This document shows positions 33,438 through 42,762 of a stretch of DNA of 64,000 nucleotides, in pieces. This DNA comes from CAZDWZ01 sp964509425. GTDB taxonomy: Bacteria; Bdellovibrionota_C; UBA2361; SZUA-149; CAZDWZ01. The position numbers and the translations under genes are program-made. The stretch spans positions 372,001 through 436,000 of the forward strand of contig CAZDWZ010000003.1 in the NCBI GenBank assembly GCA_964509425.1, read 5' to 3'. Every line of letters starts with the position of its first letter. Position 1 is the first letter of the stretch. Below the pieces are notes generated by a model that worked only from the letters and a program-made list of their open reading frames with translations, was not told where the DNA came from and did no database searches.

Positions 33438-34625
33438 TTACCAGCGAAGCAGCGCGTCGATCGTTAGTGTCGCCTGGTCTCTCGACCCCTCAAATGCCGG
33501 ACTCTGCGCGTGGTGGTCAAAACGCATTTCGGGGCGGAGCTGAAACCAAGACATCGGGCGATACAAGAGGCCGGCAGTGCAGGCAAAGTATACCCCTTCC
33601 ACGCCGGTCCTGTTTCCGTCTTCGTCATTGAATACTTCAAAACGGCCAATTGCTTCCGCCGTCGAAGTCGCCTGGTAGCGCAGATATTGTGCGGCTCCGA
33701 ACCATTTGGCGGTTCCGGTGTCCGGGAGGTCCCGCACCATTCCTGCTAATGCCTCTAAGCTGTAACGAAAATTCTCTGTGAAGCGGTGTTCAAAAACAAA
33801 ATTAAGCATCGCCGGATGGTTGAAGTTCTCGTCGCGATCAAAACGAGATTCTCCGGCGATCAGAAATATCGCACCCGAGTTTGCGCCCGGTGTTTGAGCG
33901 CCTTCGGGCGGCGTGTAGCTTAGTCCGATGTCGACGGTGGGTTCGCCCGCAGTGTCGATGAATATGTCGTTTCCTGCAGTCACGGCCGCAAGCAAGTTCA
34001 GCTCGCTACTCAGTGGGACGCTCGCAAGAAGCCCCGTTTGGGTGAAAGGGTTGTAGATGAAGTTATATGAACGAGACACAAGCGGAGTGCTCCAGCCTTC
34101 GATACTCTCCATGCCGTACGGAGCGAAAAATCTTCCGAGCTTGAACACATATCCGGGAGACGGCTGGTATTCGGCATAAAACTGCACGGGGTCAAAGCCA
34201 TATGTGCTCGGACTTCCGTTATTGTCGCGCAGTTGTTCATCAAAAACTCCCCGGGCGAGTGTGAAACGGTAATCGATTCCAGGTGCGATCCAGTCGTTCC
34301 TAAACCCAAGAACACGACCGGCAGCCGGATCCGTCGTTCGCTCGAGGCGAACCCAATTTTGTTGGAGGTTCACGGTGTTTGCTCGGTAGTCGAAGCCTCG
34401 CGGGAGAAGATTGTCTCGCCGTGAGTTAAACGAAAACGGTGCCGCGACTTCTATCCAGCCGTTCAGGTTAAATCCGCTCTCCGCCATTGCCTCTCCCAAC
34501 TCCGTATTCTCAAGAGCGGACATGAGTGGAGTCCTATCTTCGGCAAAAGCAGGTACGGAAACGCAGAGCACGAGGATGGTTAAAAAAATACCGTGAGATT
34601 TCGGCTTTGGATATTTGAATTTCAT
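33438..34625 (-). CDS. Outer-membrane porin of the OmpL-like (bbp2) type
   Basis: A 395-residue outer-membrane beta-barrel. Signal peptide at 12-28 (ILVLCVSVPAFAED), a short periplasmic helix region, then alternating amphipathic strands to the C-terminus, which ends with the aromatic-terminal strand LTIDALLRW. FNLNGWIEVAAPFSFNSR, WVRLERTTD, FYAEYQPSPGYVFKLGRFFAPYG and VSRSYNFIYNPFTQTGLLAS match the putative beta-barrel porin-2 (OmpL-like) family. It is transcribed divergently from the kdp operon and faces matching operator-like boxes, so it probably admits K+ or small ions under the same control. AAGGAGAG precedes the ATG. Confidence 0.85.
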   Translation of the reverse strand: MKFKYPKPKSHGIFLTILVLCVSVPAFAEDRTPLMSALENTELGEAMAESGFNLNGWIEVAAPFSFNSRRDNLLPRGFDYRANTVNLQQNWVRLERTTDPAAGRVLGFRNDWIAPGIDYRFTLARGVFDEQLRDNNGSPSTYGFDPVQFYAEYQPSPGYVFKLGRFFAPYGMESIEGWSTPLVSRSYNFIYNPFTQTGLLASVPLSSELNLLAAVTAGNDIFIDTAGEPTVDIGLSYTPPEGAQTPGANSGAIFLIAGESRFDRDENFNHPAMLNFVFEHRFTENFRYSLEALAGMVRDLPDTGTAKWFGAAQYLRYQATSTAEAIGRFEVFNDEDGNRTGVEGVYFACTAGLLYRPMSWFQLRPEMRFDHHAQSPAFEGSRDQATLTIDALLRW

Positions 34626-34701
34626 GAATCTCTCCTTTGAGCCGCCAGTGCTACATCGCGAACGCGTTAATCAGTTCCTGTCGAAGAGCGTAGAACTTTT
34701 G

Positions 34702-34826
34702 GTCGTAAGAAGGGTGTTAAAAGCCAAAACGCCAGCATTAAGAAAAAGTGAAAATTCCGAAGGTTGAAGCCGATCTTTCCGAAATTTTTATGCCCTTCCA
34801 ACCGCTCTTAACACCATTTTAAGACT
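34702..34826. promoter_or_regulatory. Pair of opposed KdpE-like boxes between porin and kdp
   Basis: Two copies of the same sequence lie in opposite orientation. Plus: CTCTTAACACCATTTTAAGA at 34805-34824. Minus: CTTTTAACACCCTTCTTACG at 34723-34704. Both contain TTAACACC, followed by N-TT-N-T-N-A. TTAACACC resembles the TTTACACC core of the Escherichia coli KdpE site. One box faces each promoter, which suggests common control of porin and kdp by KdpE. The pairing is visible in the sequence; the regulator is inferred. Confidence 0.6.
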
Positions 34827-34874
34827 GCCGTCCGCTACATTGTGCTCATGTTCGAACCGAGAACGGAGAGCTTT

Positions 34875-34970
34875 ATGGACCTCGTTTTTATTGTGTTAAT
34901 CGCAATCTTTTTCGCGGCGGCGGTCGCCTACGTGAACCTCTGCGACAAGTTATCGAATTCAGACGAGTAG
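34875..34970 (+). CDS. 31-aa membrane peptide at the head of kdp
   Basis: ATG at 34875 after GGAGAG, ending TAG at 34970; 31 residues beginning MDLVFIVLIAIFFAAA and ending LCDKLSNSDE. One membrane span followed by a short polar tail. Peptides of this type ('...YV-x-LCD-x-L') are found just before kdpF in many Kdp operons and are annotated as K+-transport-associated small membrane proteins, with unknown role. Twelve bp separate it from kdpF. Confidence 0.75.
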   Translation: MDLVFIVLIAIFFAAAVAYVNLCDKLSNSDE

Positions 34971-34982
34971 GCGGAGAGAGCT

Positions 34983-35069
34983 ATGTCGGAGTTCATTATC
35001 CCTGGGATAATCGCATTTTTTGTCTTTTCGTATTTGCTCTACGCCCTACTTCGGCCGGAGAAATTTTAA
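34983..35069 (+). CDS. kdpF: KdpF subunit of the Kdp K+ ATPase
   Basis: 28 residues from ATG at 34983 (RBS GGAGAGAG) to TAA at 35069: one membrane span and the family ending YLLYALLRPEKF. KdpF is a lipid-like stabilising peptide of the KdpFABC complex. Three bp separate it from kdpA. Confidence 0.9.
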   Translation: MSEFIIPGIIAFFVFSYLLYALLRPEKF

Positions 35070-35072
35070 TGT

Positions 35073-36860
35073 ATGACTCTTAATTCGTATTTACAGATTG
35101 CCTTCTACTTCTTCCTTGTTCTGCTCCTGACGCGGCCGATGGGTGCCTATATGGCAAAGGTTTTTGCCGGAGAACGAACAGTGTTGTCTCCGGCGCTTCG
35201 ACCTCTCGAAGTCGCTTGGTACCGAATCTGCCGAGTAGACGAGCATGAAAATTCGCGTTGGACACAGTACGCCGTCGACATGCTTTTCTTCAGCGCCGTT
35301 GGGCTTATTATTTCGTACGTCTTGCTCCGAATGCAGGGGAGTTTGCCGCTCAATCCGCAAGGCTTTGGGGGCAAGGAGATGACCCCGGATCTCGCCTTTA
35401 ATACCGCAGTATCCTTCTCCACGAACACAAATTGGCAGTCCTATTCGCCCGAGGCGACCGTTTCCTATTTCTCAAACATGGTTGCGCTGGCTATTCACAA
35501 TTGGATGTCCGCCGCTTGTGGAATTTCGATTGCCATCGCCTTGATTCGCGGGTTCGTGAGAAATCAGGCAGCCGGTATCGGGAACTTCTGGGTCGACGTT
35601 ACTCGTGCGACGCTTTACGTACTGCTGCCAATCTCACTGCTGGGCGCAATAGCTTTCGTCTACAGCGGCGTTCCGCAGAATTTCCTGCCATATCAATCGA
35701 TCACAACGCTCGAGGGCCAAACACAAATAATTGCGCAAGGTCCCGTCGCCTCGCAAGAAGTGATCAAACAACTGGGAACGAACGGCGGCGGATTTTTCAA
35801 CGCAAATTCTGCGCACCCCTATGAGAATCCCACACCCTTTTCCAATCTGCTCACCCTCCTTCTCATTTTTCTCATCCCTGCGGGACTTACCTACACACTC
35901 GGAGTGATGGCGGGGAATACCAAGCAAGGCTGGTCAATCTTCGGAGCCATGAGCGCGATGTTTCTGATTGGTGCCGTGTTGTGCACGCACTTCGAACAAA
36001 AAGGAACTCCGTATCTCTTCCGGGAAGGAGTTTCAGTTGCGGCATCCGCCGGTAGTCCGGGAGGAAACATGGAGGGAAAGGAGACACGTTTCGGGATCAC
36101 CAACTCCGCGCTATTTGCCACGGTGACCACCGCAGCGTCCTGCGGCGCCGTAAACGCCATGCATGATTCTTTCACTCCGCTTGGGGGTCTCGTTCCGCTC
36201 TTCAACATCCTTACCGGGGAAGTGGTTTTTGGCGGGGTGGGAGCCGGGCTGTACGGAATTCTCATGTTTGCAATTCTAGCGGTATTCATAGCCGGATTGA
36301 TGGTGGGGAGAACGCCTGAATATTTGGGCAAAAAAATTCAGAAGTTTGAAGTGCAGATGTCGATGCTGGCCACTCTGGTCCTCGCAGCGAGTATTCTCGG
36401 ATTCTCGGCTCTGGCTTCAAACATTAGCTTCTCCAAGGAAAGTGCGTGGAACCGCATCGGTTCCTCTCAAACATATCTCGGCGATGCGACGAACAACCTG
36501 AACAACGGAGGGCCGCATGGATTTTCTGAGATCCTCTATGCCTACGCCTCGGCGACCGGCAATAACGGTTCAGCGTTTGCCGGAATAACGGCGAATACAC
36601 CTTTCTATAATCTCACGCTCGGACTCGGAATGTTGATCGGTCGATTTTTCATGATCATTCCGCTTCTGGCCATCGCAGGAAGCCTCGCCGCGAAAAAGCG
36701 TATTCCGGTCTCTGCCGGAACTTTTCCGACGGATACGGCAACTTTCTCTGTGCTTCTCGTCGGAGTAATCGTGATCGTAAACGCATTGACGTTTTTTCCG
36801 GCACTCTCCCTTGGGCCCGTTGTCGAACATTTTCAGATGGTAAACCTAAAGCTCCAATAG
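35073..36860 (+). CDS. kdpA: Potassium-transporting ATPase subunit KdpA
   Basis: Channel-like subunit that selects and binds K+. 595 residues, close to the usual 557-600, with about 10 spans. The four selectivity-filter regions are visible: SFSTNTNWQSY, QLGTNGGGFFNANSAHPYENP, FATVTTAASCGAVN and the last near ATGNNGSAFAG. Loop 230-250 (THFEQKGTPYLFREGVSVAA region follows) is typical. It belongs to the superfamily of K+ transporters. Preceded by kdpF and 5 bp from kdpB. Confidence 0.96.
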   Translation: MTLNSYLQIAFYFFLVLLLTRPMGAYMAKVFAGERTVLSPALRPLEVAWYRICRVDEHENSRWTQYAVDMLFFSAVGLIISYVLLRMQGSLPLNPQGFGGKEMTPDLAFNTAVSFSTNTNWQSYSPEATVSYFSNMVALAIHNWMSAACGISIAIALIRGFVRNQAAGIGNFWVDVTRATLYVLLPISLLGAIAFVYSGVPQNFLPYQSITTLEGQTQIIAQGPVASQEVIKQLGTNGGGFFNANSAHPYENPTPFSNLLTLLLIFLIPAGLTYTLGVMAGNTKQGWSIFGAMSAMFLIGAVLCTHFEQKGTPYLFREGVSVAASAGSPGGNMEGKETRFGITNSALFATVTTAASCGAVNAMHDSFTPLGGLVPLFNILTGEVVFGGVGAGLYGILMFAILAVFIAGLMVGRTPEYLGKKIQKFEVQMSMLATLVLAASILGFSALASNISFSKESAWNRIGSSQTYLGDATNNLNNGGPHGFSEILYAYASATGNNGSAFAGITANTPFYNLTLGLGMLIGRFFMIIPLLAIAGSLAAKKRIPVSAGTFPTDTATFSVLLVGVIVIVNALTFFPALSLGPVVEHFQMVNLKLQ

Positions 36861-36865
36861 GACTT

Positions 36866-38995
36866 ATGTCTGCTTTGTCACAAACGAAAGTGCGAAACGA
36901 ACCCCCTCTCGAGGTACAAACGGAGGAGCGCGGATACAGCCGTCCGAAAAACGCGCCGCACTCACTCTTTGATCGTGTGATAGTGAGAAAAGCGATCGTC
37001 GAATCGTTCGCGAAGTTGAACCCACTCCTCGTTGCGAAAAATCCGGTGATGCTGGTTGTCGAGATTGGCGCCGTGTTGACTTCCGTGCTTCTCATTCGAG
37101 GTCTTTTCGAAGCGGCGTCGGGAATGATGTTTCTCGCGCAAATCTGTCTCTGGCTCTGGTTCACCATTCTCTTTGCAAACTTCGCGGAAGCGATGGCGGA
37201 GGGGCGCGGAAAGGCGCAGGCGGAGTCTCTTCGACGAGCCAAAACCGAGACGAGGGCACGAAAGCTATCCGGAAATCGTGAAGAGAGCATTTCTGCAGGT
37301 GAGCTTCGGAAGGGAGATCTCGTGGTCTGCGAGGCCGGCGATCTGATTCCGGCGGATGGAGAAGTCATTGAAGGAATTGCCAGCGTTGATGAATCAGCGA
37401 TTACGGGGGAATCTGCGCCCGTGGTTCGCGAATCGGGAGGAGATCGGAGTTCAGTTACCGGAGGAACGAAGGTGCTCTCCGATCGCATCGTCATTCGGGT
37501 CACGGTTAATCCAGGCGAGAGTTTTCTCGATCGTATGATAGCTCTCGTAGAAGGCGCCGAGCGTCAGAAAACTCCGAATGAGGTTGCGCTCAATATTCTT
37601 CTTGCTGGACTCACGATCGTGTTTCTCTTCGCGACAGTGACCATCGTTCCGTTTGCTGCATATAGCGCTGCTTCGTCCGGAAATGGCGCACCTCTACCGT
37701 CCACCGCCATGATGGTTGCCTTGCTCGTCTGTCTTATTCCAACGACCATCGGTGGGCTCCTGAGTGCGATTGGAATCGCGGGAATGGACCGCGTGATGCA
37801 GCACAATGTTCTCGCGATGAGTGGAAAGGCCGTTGAAGCCGCGGGGGATGTGAGTACTCTGCTGCTGGATAAGACTGGAACTATTACCTTGGGTAATCGT
37901 CAAGCGACGAGATTCGTTGCAGCGAACGGTGTTTCAGAGCGGGATCTTGCCGAGCGGGCGCACGTCGCTTCTCTCGCTGACGAGACGCCGGAGGGAAAAA
38001 GTATCGTCCTTCTTGCAATGGAACAATACGGGATTAAGGAACGAGAGAAATCGTCGCAAACAAACTATGTAAAATTTACCGCTCAAACTCGAATGAGCGG
38101 AGTGGATGCCGATGGTAAGCAAATCCGAAAGGGGGCGGTCGACGCCATTCGCAATTTCGTTACGAAGTGTGGAGGGGTTTTTCCGCGAGAGATCGAAGCC
38201 GCAGCGGACGCCATTGCGAGAAAGGGAGGTACACCACTGGCCGTCGCAGAAGGATCGCGGGTGCTTGGGGTAATTGCTCTTTCGGATATTGTGAAAGGGG
38301 GTCTGAAAGAGCGCTTTATCCATCTCAGGGAAATGGGAATCAAGACCGTGATGATCACCGGAGATAATCGGCTTACCGCGGCCGCAATAGCTGCCGAAGC
38401 AGGAGTGGACGACTTTCTCGCCGAGACTACTCCAGAGATGAAACTCGAGTTCATCAAGAAGGAGCAGCAAGGTGGACGTCTTGTCGCGATGACCGGTGAC
38501 GGTACGAACGACGCACCCGCTCTTGCGCAAGCGGATGTCGGTCTTGCCATGAACAGCGGAACCCAAGCTGCGAAAGAGGCCGGCAATATGGTTGATCTGG
38601 ACTCGAACCCGACCAAGCTGATTGAGATCGTGGAAATCGGCAAACAATTGTTGATTACTCGCGGGGCGCTCACGACTTTTAGCATCGCCAACGACGTCGC
38701 CAAATACTTCGCGATCCTCCCCGCGATGTTCCTGGGCCTTTATCCGGAGCTCGTTGGCTTGAACTTCATGAAGTTGAGCAATCCGCAATCGGCGATTCTT
38801 GCGGCCGTCATCTTTAATGCTCTGATTATCGTTGCGTTGATTCCACTTGCGCTTCGAGGGATTCGCTATCGTCCCTTGAGTGCGGCTGCTTTGTTGAGAC
38901 GAAATTTATTGATCTATGGAGTCGGCGGAGTCGTAGCGCCGTTCCCGGGAATCTGGGCGATCGACAGGCTGCTCGTTACGTTCCGACTGGCATAG
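36866..38995 (+). CDS. kdpB: Potassium-transporting P-type ATPase subunit KdpB
   Basis: Catalytic subunit that hydrolyses ATP and is phosphorylated during transport. 709 residues. DKTGT with phosphorylated D335, the TGES actuator loop at 180-183, the ITGDNRLTA and MTGDGTNDAPALAQADVG hinge motifs and IPTTIGGLLSAIGIAGMDRV in the membrane domain are all intact. The first 35 residues are variable. It sits between kdpA and kdpC as in all kdp operons. Confidence 0.97.
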   Translation: MSALSQTKVRNEPPLEVQTEERGYSRPKNAPHSLFDRVIVRKAIVESFAKLNPLLVAKNPVMLVVEIGAVLTSVLLIRGLFEAASGMMFLAQICLWLWFTILFANFAEAMAEGRGKAQAESLRRAKTETRARKLSGNREESISAGELRKGDLVVCEAGDLIPADGEVIEGIASVDESAITGESAPVVRESGGDRSSVTGGTKVLSDRIVIRVTVNPGESFLDRMIALVEGAERQKTPNEVALNILLAGLTIVFLFATVTIVPFAAYSAASSGNGAPLPSTAMMVALLVCLIPTTIGGLLSAIGIAGMDRVMQHNVLAMSGKAVEAAGDVSTLLLDKTGTITLGNRQATRFVAANGVSERDLAERAHVASLADETPEGKSIVLLAMEQYGIKEREKSSQTNYVKFTAQTRMSGVDADGKQIRKGAVDAIRNFVTKCGGVFPREIEAAADAIARKGGTPLAVAEGSRVLGVIALSDIVKGGLKERFIHLREMGIKTVMITGDNRLTAAAIAAEAGVDDFLAETTPEMKLEFIKKEQQGGRLVAMTGDGTNDAPALAQADVGLAMNSGTQAAKEAGNMVDLDSNPTKLIEIVEIGKQLLITRGALTTFSIANDVAKYFAILPAMFLGLYPELVGLNFMKLSNPQSAILAAVIFNALIIVALIPLALRGIRYRPLSAAALLRRNLLIYGVGGVVAPFPGIWAIDRLLVTFRLA

Positions 38996-39018
38996 AGATT
39001 TGAGGAGAAGACACGCAT

Positions 39019-39636
39019 ATGAAAAGTCTTTATCGGGCGATCACCTCGGTGCTGCTCCTAGCCGTTCTGACGGGAGTGTGCTTCCCTGTTCTCGTGTGGT
39101 TGTTGGCCCAGACGGTCTTTCCGTTTCAAGCGAATGGAAGTTTGCTTTCAGCCAAGGCGGGAGGGCAAATTGGATCTGAATTGATTGGTCAAAATTTCAC
39201 TAAACCCGGGTATTTTCACCCCCGCGCTTCATCGGCGGGGAGCGGGTACGATGCCTCAAACAGCTCTGGGAGCAATCTCGGACCAACCAGCAAAAAGCTA
39301 AATAGCGGATTGGACGATGACACAACCACCGAGGCGGACGAGTCGTTTTCCGGAATGAAGACCCTGGCCGCTCGTTATAGATTGGAGAACGATTTGCCGG
39401 AACAAGCTCGGATTCCGGCTGATGCAGCAAGCAGATCCGGAAGCGGTCTGGATCCGCACATCAGTCCAGAGAACGCAGAACTTCAAGTACGCCGAGTCGC
39501 GAAGGCGAGGGGGCTTGATGATTCGTCGGTGAGGGCCCTCGTTCAGCTCGCGACAGAGGGACGATTCCTGGGGATATTCGGCGAGCCTCGGGTAAACGTA
39601 CTCAAGTTGAATCTAAGCCTGGATCGGACTCTCTAA
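39019..39636 (+). CDS. kdpC: Potassium-transporting ATPase subunit KdpC
   Basis: Single-span subunit that stabilises the complex and may raise ATP affinity. 205 residues: membrane anchor at 10-35 (VLLLAVLTGVCFPVLVWLLA), then GSLLSAKAGGQIGSELIGQN, FHPRASSAGSGYDASNSSGS and DPHISPENAELQVRRVAKAR, the conserved KdpC blocks. ATG follows GAGGAGAAG. It is followed 13 bp later by a small exported protein instead of directly by kdpD. Confidence 0.95.
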   Translation: MKSLYRAITSVLLLAVLTGVCFPVLVWLLAQTVFPFQANGSLLSAKAGGQIGSELIGQNFTKPGYFHPRASSAGSGYDASNSSGSNLGPTSKKLNSGLDDDTTTEADESFSGMKTLAARYRLENDLPEQARIPADAASRSGSGLDPHISPENAELQVRRVAKARGLDDSSVRALVQLATEGRFLGIFGEPRVNVLKLNLSLDRTL

Positions 39637-39649
39637 TGGGGTGTGATTT

Positions 39650-40006
39650 ATGAGATGCACTTCGGCTCAATTTCGTTTATCGGTGCTGCTCTCGGGCATC
39701 GTGATTTTTTTTAAACAGCCTGCCGGTGCTCAACCAGAACCTGGAGAATTGCGGCCGGCGGAGCTGTCTGCGGTGATGAAACTTGCCGCAAAGCAGGCCG
39801 CGTTTGAGAAAATTGAAATCTCGGCAGATTCGACAACCACGATTCGCGTATTGGATGCTTGTCCGGCAAAATTGAACGGAGGAGGCCAAACCTGCTACGA
39901 GGTTACCTTTAACCAAGGGCTCCGGCCTCGAAGTAATTCCCAAGAGCCGGTGCTCATCGTGGTTGTCGAGCCGATTTCTGAGAAGGCGACCGCCGTCCGA
40001 CCTTGA
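39650..40006 (+). CDS. Small exported protein inserted between kdpC and kdpD
   Basis: 118 residues: signal segment at 8-26 (FRLSVLLSGIVIFFKQPAGA), then a soluble domain with two cysteines (C70 and C79) that may pair, beta-rich around ISADSTTTIRVLDACP, CYEVTFNQGL and PVLIVVVEP. No known domain. It sits inside the kdp operon and ends where the kdpD frame opens, so it is co-transcribed with the K+ pump and sensor. A periplasmic partner of KdpC or KdpD is a reasonable inference, but this gene could also be unrelated cargo. The start ATG has no strong ribosome binding site. Confidence 0.7.
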   Translation: MRCTSAQFRLSVLLSGIVIFFKQPAGAQPEPGELRPAELSAVMKLAAKQAAFEKIEISADSTTTIRVLDACPAKLNGGGQTCYEVTFNQGLRPRSNSQEPVLIVVVEPISEKATAVRP

Positions 40007-40059
40007 AGAGTTTTGGCGTTGACCTCTTTCCGTGGAAGGTTGATGCTTCATGTGCGCGT

Positions 40060-42762
40060 ATGAACGAAGACCGCCCGACTCCCGAGGACTTTTTGCGACA
40101 TGCTAATGCACGTCGAGCAGATGTGCTTCGCGGTAGACTTAAAATTTACATCGGCATGTGTGCTGGTGTCGGAAAAACCTTCTCGATGCTGAGCGATGCC
40201 ATCATCGAAAAAAATCGAGGACGAGATGTCGTCGCCGGATATATCGAGCCTCACGGCCGTGCCGACACCGAGACCCTCGCTCTCAAGCTCGAATCGATTC
40301 CCTTTCTGACCCGGAAATACCGAGACATTGAGCTCCGGGAATTTGATCTCGACGCCGCACTAATTCGCCGACCTGATATTCTGCTCGTCGATGAACTTGC
40401 GCACACAAATGCTCCCGATTCTCGACATCTCAAACGCTGGCACGATATTCGTGAGCTCCTCGATGCTGGAGTGAACGTCTACACGACAATGAACGTGCAA
40501 CATCTGGAAAGTCTGAATGACGTTGTCAATCAGATCACCGGCATCGAGGTTCACGAAACGGTCCCCGACGCCTTCGTTTCGTCTGCAGATGCGATAGAGC
40601 TGGTTGATATCCCGCCGGAGGAGTTGCTTCAGCGGCTCGACGAAGGAAAAATATACAATCCGGAAAAGGCAAAGTCTGCGGCAAGTAATTTCTTCCGAAA
40701 GGGGAATCTCATCGCCCTGAGAGAACTCGTGCTGCGGCAGACTGCGGAGCGAGTGGACGCCCAAATGCAGCAGTATCGCGACAGCCATCTGGTGCGAGAA
40801 ATTTGGGCGACTTCATCTCGGATTCTTGTGTGTGTAGCCCCGAACGCCCAGTCCACGAGAGTTGTGCGAGCCGCTGCGAGAATGGCGGCCAGCCTTCACG
40901 GGCAATTGATCGCCGTTTCCATGGAAAGCCCTCGTTATCAGGATCTTTCAGAGTCGGAACGGCGCCATGCAGTGGCGGCGCTGAAGCTCGCGGAGAGTCT
41001 GGGTGCTGAGACCGTCGTTCGCCCGGCGCAGGATATCGTCGGGGAAATCATCAAGCTTGCCAAAGAGAAGAATGCCTCTTCGATAGTCGTCGGAAAGCCG
41101 ACGATGGCAAGTTGGCGACGACTTCTTACCGGTTCCATCGTCGATCAAATTGTCGAGAAAAGTGGTGAAATTACCGTCCATGTGATCCCCGGGAATGAAA
41201 ACCGGAGATCTCGCCGACGCCGGATTCCGCTTTCGGAGCGGATGGGGCGAGGCACCATTCGTGCAAACGGAATCTTCCTGAGTTCGCTCATCTGCGCTGT
41301 CTGCACTGGGATTAATCTCTTGATTTTCCCCTACTTTGAGCTCGCAGATTTGGTGATGATCTATTTGCTGGGAATGAGTTGGGTTGCGGCGACGCTGGGG
41401 AGAGGGGAAGCGCTTTATGCATCTTTGGTGAACATTGCCGCGTTTGATTTTTTCTTTGTTCCTCCGAGGTTCACGCTCTCGATTGCCGGTCCTCAGTTCA
41501 TCCTTACGTTTGCGATTATGCTCGTTATCGGAATGCTTATTTCGAGTTTGACCTTGAGGGTTCGAGCACAGGCGACGTTGGTCAGCGTTCGAGAAGCGAG
41601 GACTGCGGCTCTCTACGATTTAACAAAAAAGTTAAACGCTGCCGTTTCTAGGGCCGCTCACTCAAAAATTGTTCAAGAAAAGATTCGAGAGATATTGCAT
41701 TGTGAAGGTTTATTGTTTTTCCCCAATTCCGATGGCCTCTTGTTTGCTCCAAATCCAGGGGCAACCGAGATGGAGGTAGATGAACAGGAACTTGCCGTAG
41801 CTCAGTGGACTTTTGATCGCGGAGCAGCGGCAGGTCTCGGAACCAACACGCTTCCGATGGCAAAGGGCCGCTATACTCCGATCGGTTCTGCCGATGGTCG
41901 ATTTGCCGTCCTCGCGGTCTACCCAAAGCAGGAGGGTTTGAATAAATCGGAAGAAGACTTGATGGACGCTTTGGCAACGCAGATTGCGCTTGTCCTTGAA
42001 CGGACGAGGACTCAGGAAGATTCTCAGAGGGTTCAGCTCGAAAGCGAGAAAGAGCGACTGAGAAACACGCTCCTGAGTTCGGTGTCGCATGATTTTCGCA
42101 CGCCGCTCGCTTCGATCACAGGTGCCGCAAGCGCACTTATCGAGAATCAATCGGTAACCGAATTCAATCGGCTGGAGTTGCTTAGGACTATCGAAGAGGA
42201 ATCGGGGCGACTGAGCGAACTGGTGAGGAATGTCCTCGATATTACGAAGCTGGAATCCCCTTCGGTCGAACTCGCAAAGGAATGGAACTCGATCGACGAG
42301 CTGATGGCGGTGGCCATATCGAGAACGGAAAAACTTCTCGGTAATCGTCGAGTCTCGCTGCAGCTGCCCGAAAAAATTCCGCTTCTCAAGTCAGACGCGA
42401 GGCTTCTGGAGCAAGTCTTTATTAATTTATTGGAGAACATAGCGCGCCACACTCCCGACGAAACGAAAGTGAACATTGTTATCGAAAACCAGGCCGACGC
42501 GATTATTGTGGTCTTCCAAGATACGGGACCGGGCATTCGTGAAGGTGATGAGCTGCAGATATTCGAGAAGCATTACCGCCGACGTGGTGATTCGAACGGC
42601 CTCAAGGACGAAGGTTTCGGCTTGGGGCTTGCCATCTGCAAGGCAGTAATGTCTGCTCATGGAGGAAGTATATCAGCCGAAAACGGGAAAGATGGAGGAG
42701 CAGAGTTCCGACTGCGATTTCCGTTAATCGAATGCGCTCCGGAAGTTCCAAGTGAAACCTAA
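40060..42762 (+). CDS. kdpD: Osmosensitive K+ channel histidine kinase KdpD
   Basis: Sensor kinase for K+ limitation. The ATG at 40060 gives 900 residues, close to E. coli KdpD (894); a TTG at 40003 would add 19 residues. Order: KdpD domain with Walker A CAGVGKT (34-40) and LLVDELAHTNAPDSRHLKRW, a USP-like domain (about 245-370, CVAPNAQSTRVVRAAARMA), four membrane spans (about 400-500), a GAF-type domain, then the kinase: H-box VSHDFRTPLASITGA (H677), N-box INLLENIARHTP, G1 DTGPGI and G2 EGFGLGLAICKAV. kdpE overlaps its 3' end by 11 bp. Confidence 0.95.
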   Translation: MNEDRPTPEDFLRHANARRADVLRGRLKIYIGMCAGVGKTFSMLSDAIIEKNRGRDVVAGYIEPHGRADTETLALKLESIPFLTRKYRDIELREFDLDAALIRRPDILLVDELAHTNAPDSRHLKRWHDIRELLDAGVNVYTTMNVQHLESLNDVVNQITGIEVHETVPDAFVSSADAIELVDIPPEELLQRLDEGKIYNPEKAKSAASNFFRKGNLIALRELVLRQTAERVDAQMQQYRDSHLVREIWATSSRILVCVAPNAQSTRVVRAAARMAASLHGQLIAVSMESPRYQDLSESERRHAVAALKLAESLGAETVVRPAQDIVGEIIKLAKEKNASSIVVGKPTMASWRRLLTGSIVDQIVEKSGEITVHVIPGNENRRSRRRRIPLSERMGRGTIRANGIFLSSLICAVCTGINLLIFPYFELADLVMIYLLGMSWVAATLGRGEALYASLVNIAAFDFFFVPPRFTLSIAGPQFILTFAIMLVIGMLISSLTLRVRAQATLVSVREARTAALYDLTKKLNAAVSRAAHSKIVQEKIREILHCEGLLFFPNSDGLLFAPNPGATEMEVDEQELAVAQWTFDRGAAAGLGTNTLPMAKGRYTPIGSADGRFAVLAVYPKQEGLNKSEEDLMDALATQIALVLERTRTQEDSQRVQLESEKERLRNTLLSSVSHDFRTPLASITGAASALIENQSVTEFNRLELLRTIEEESGRLSELVRNVLDITKLESPSVELAKEWNSIDELMAVAISRTEKLLGNRRVSLQLPEKIPLLKSDARLLEQVFINLLENIARHTPDETKVNIVIENQADAIIVVFQDTGPGIREGDELQIFEKHYRRRGDSNGLKDEGFGLGLAICKAVMSAHGGSISAENGKDGGAEFRLRFPLIECAPEVPSET

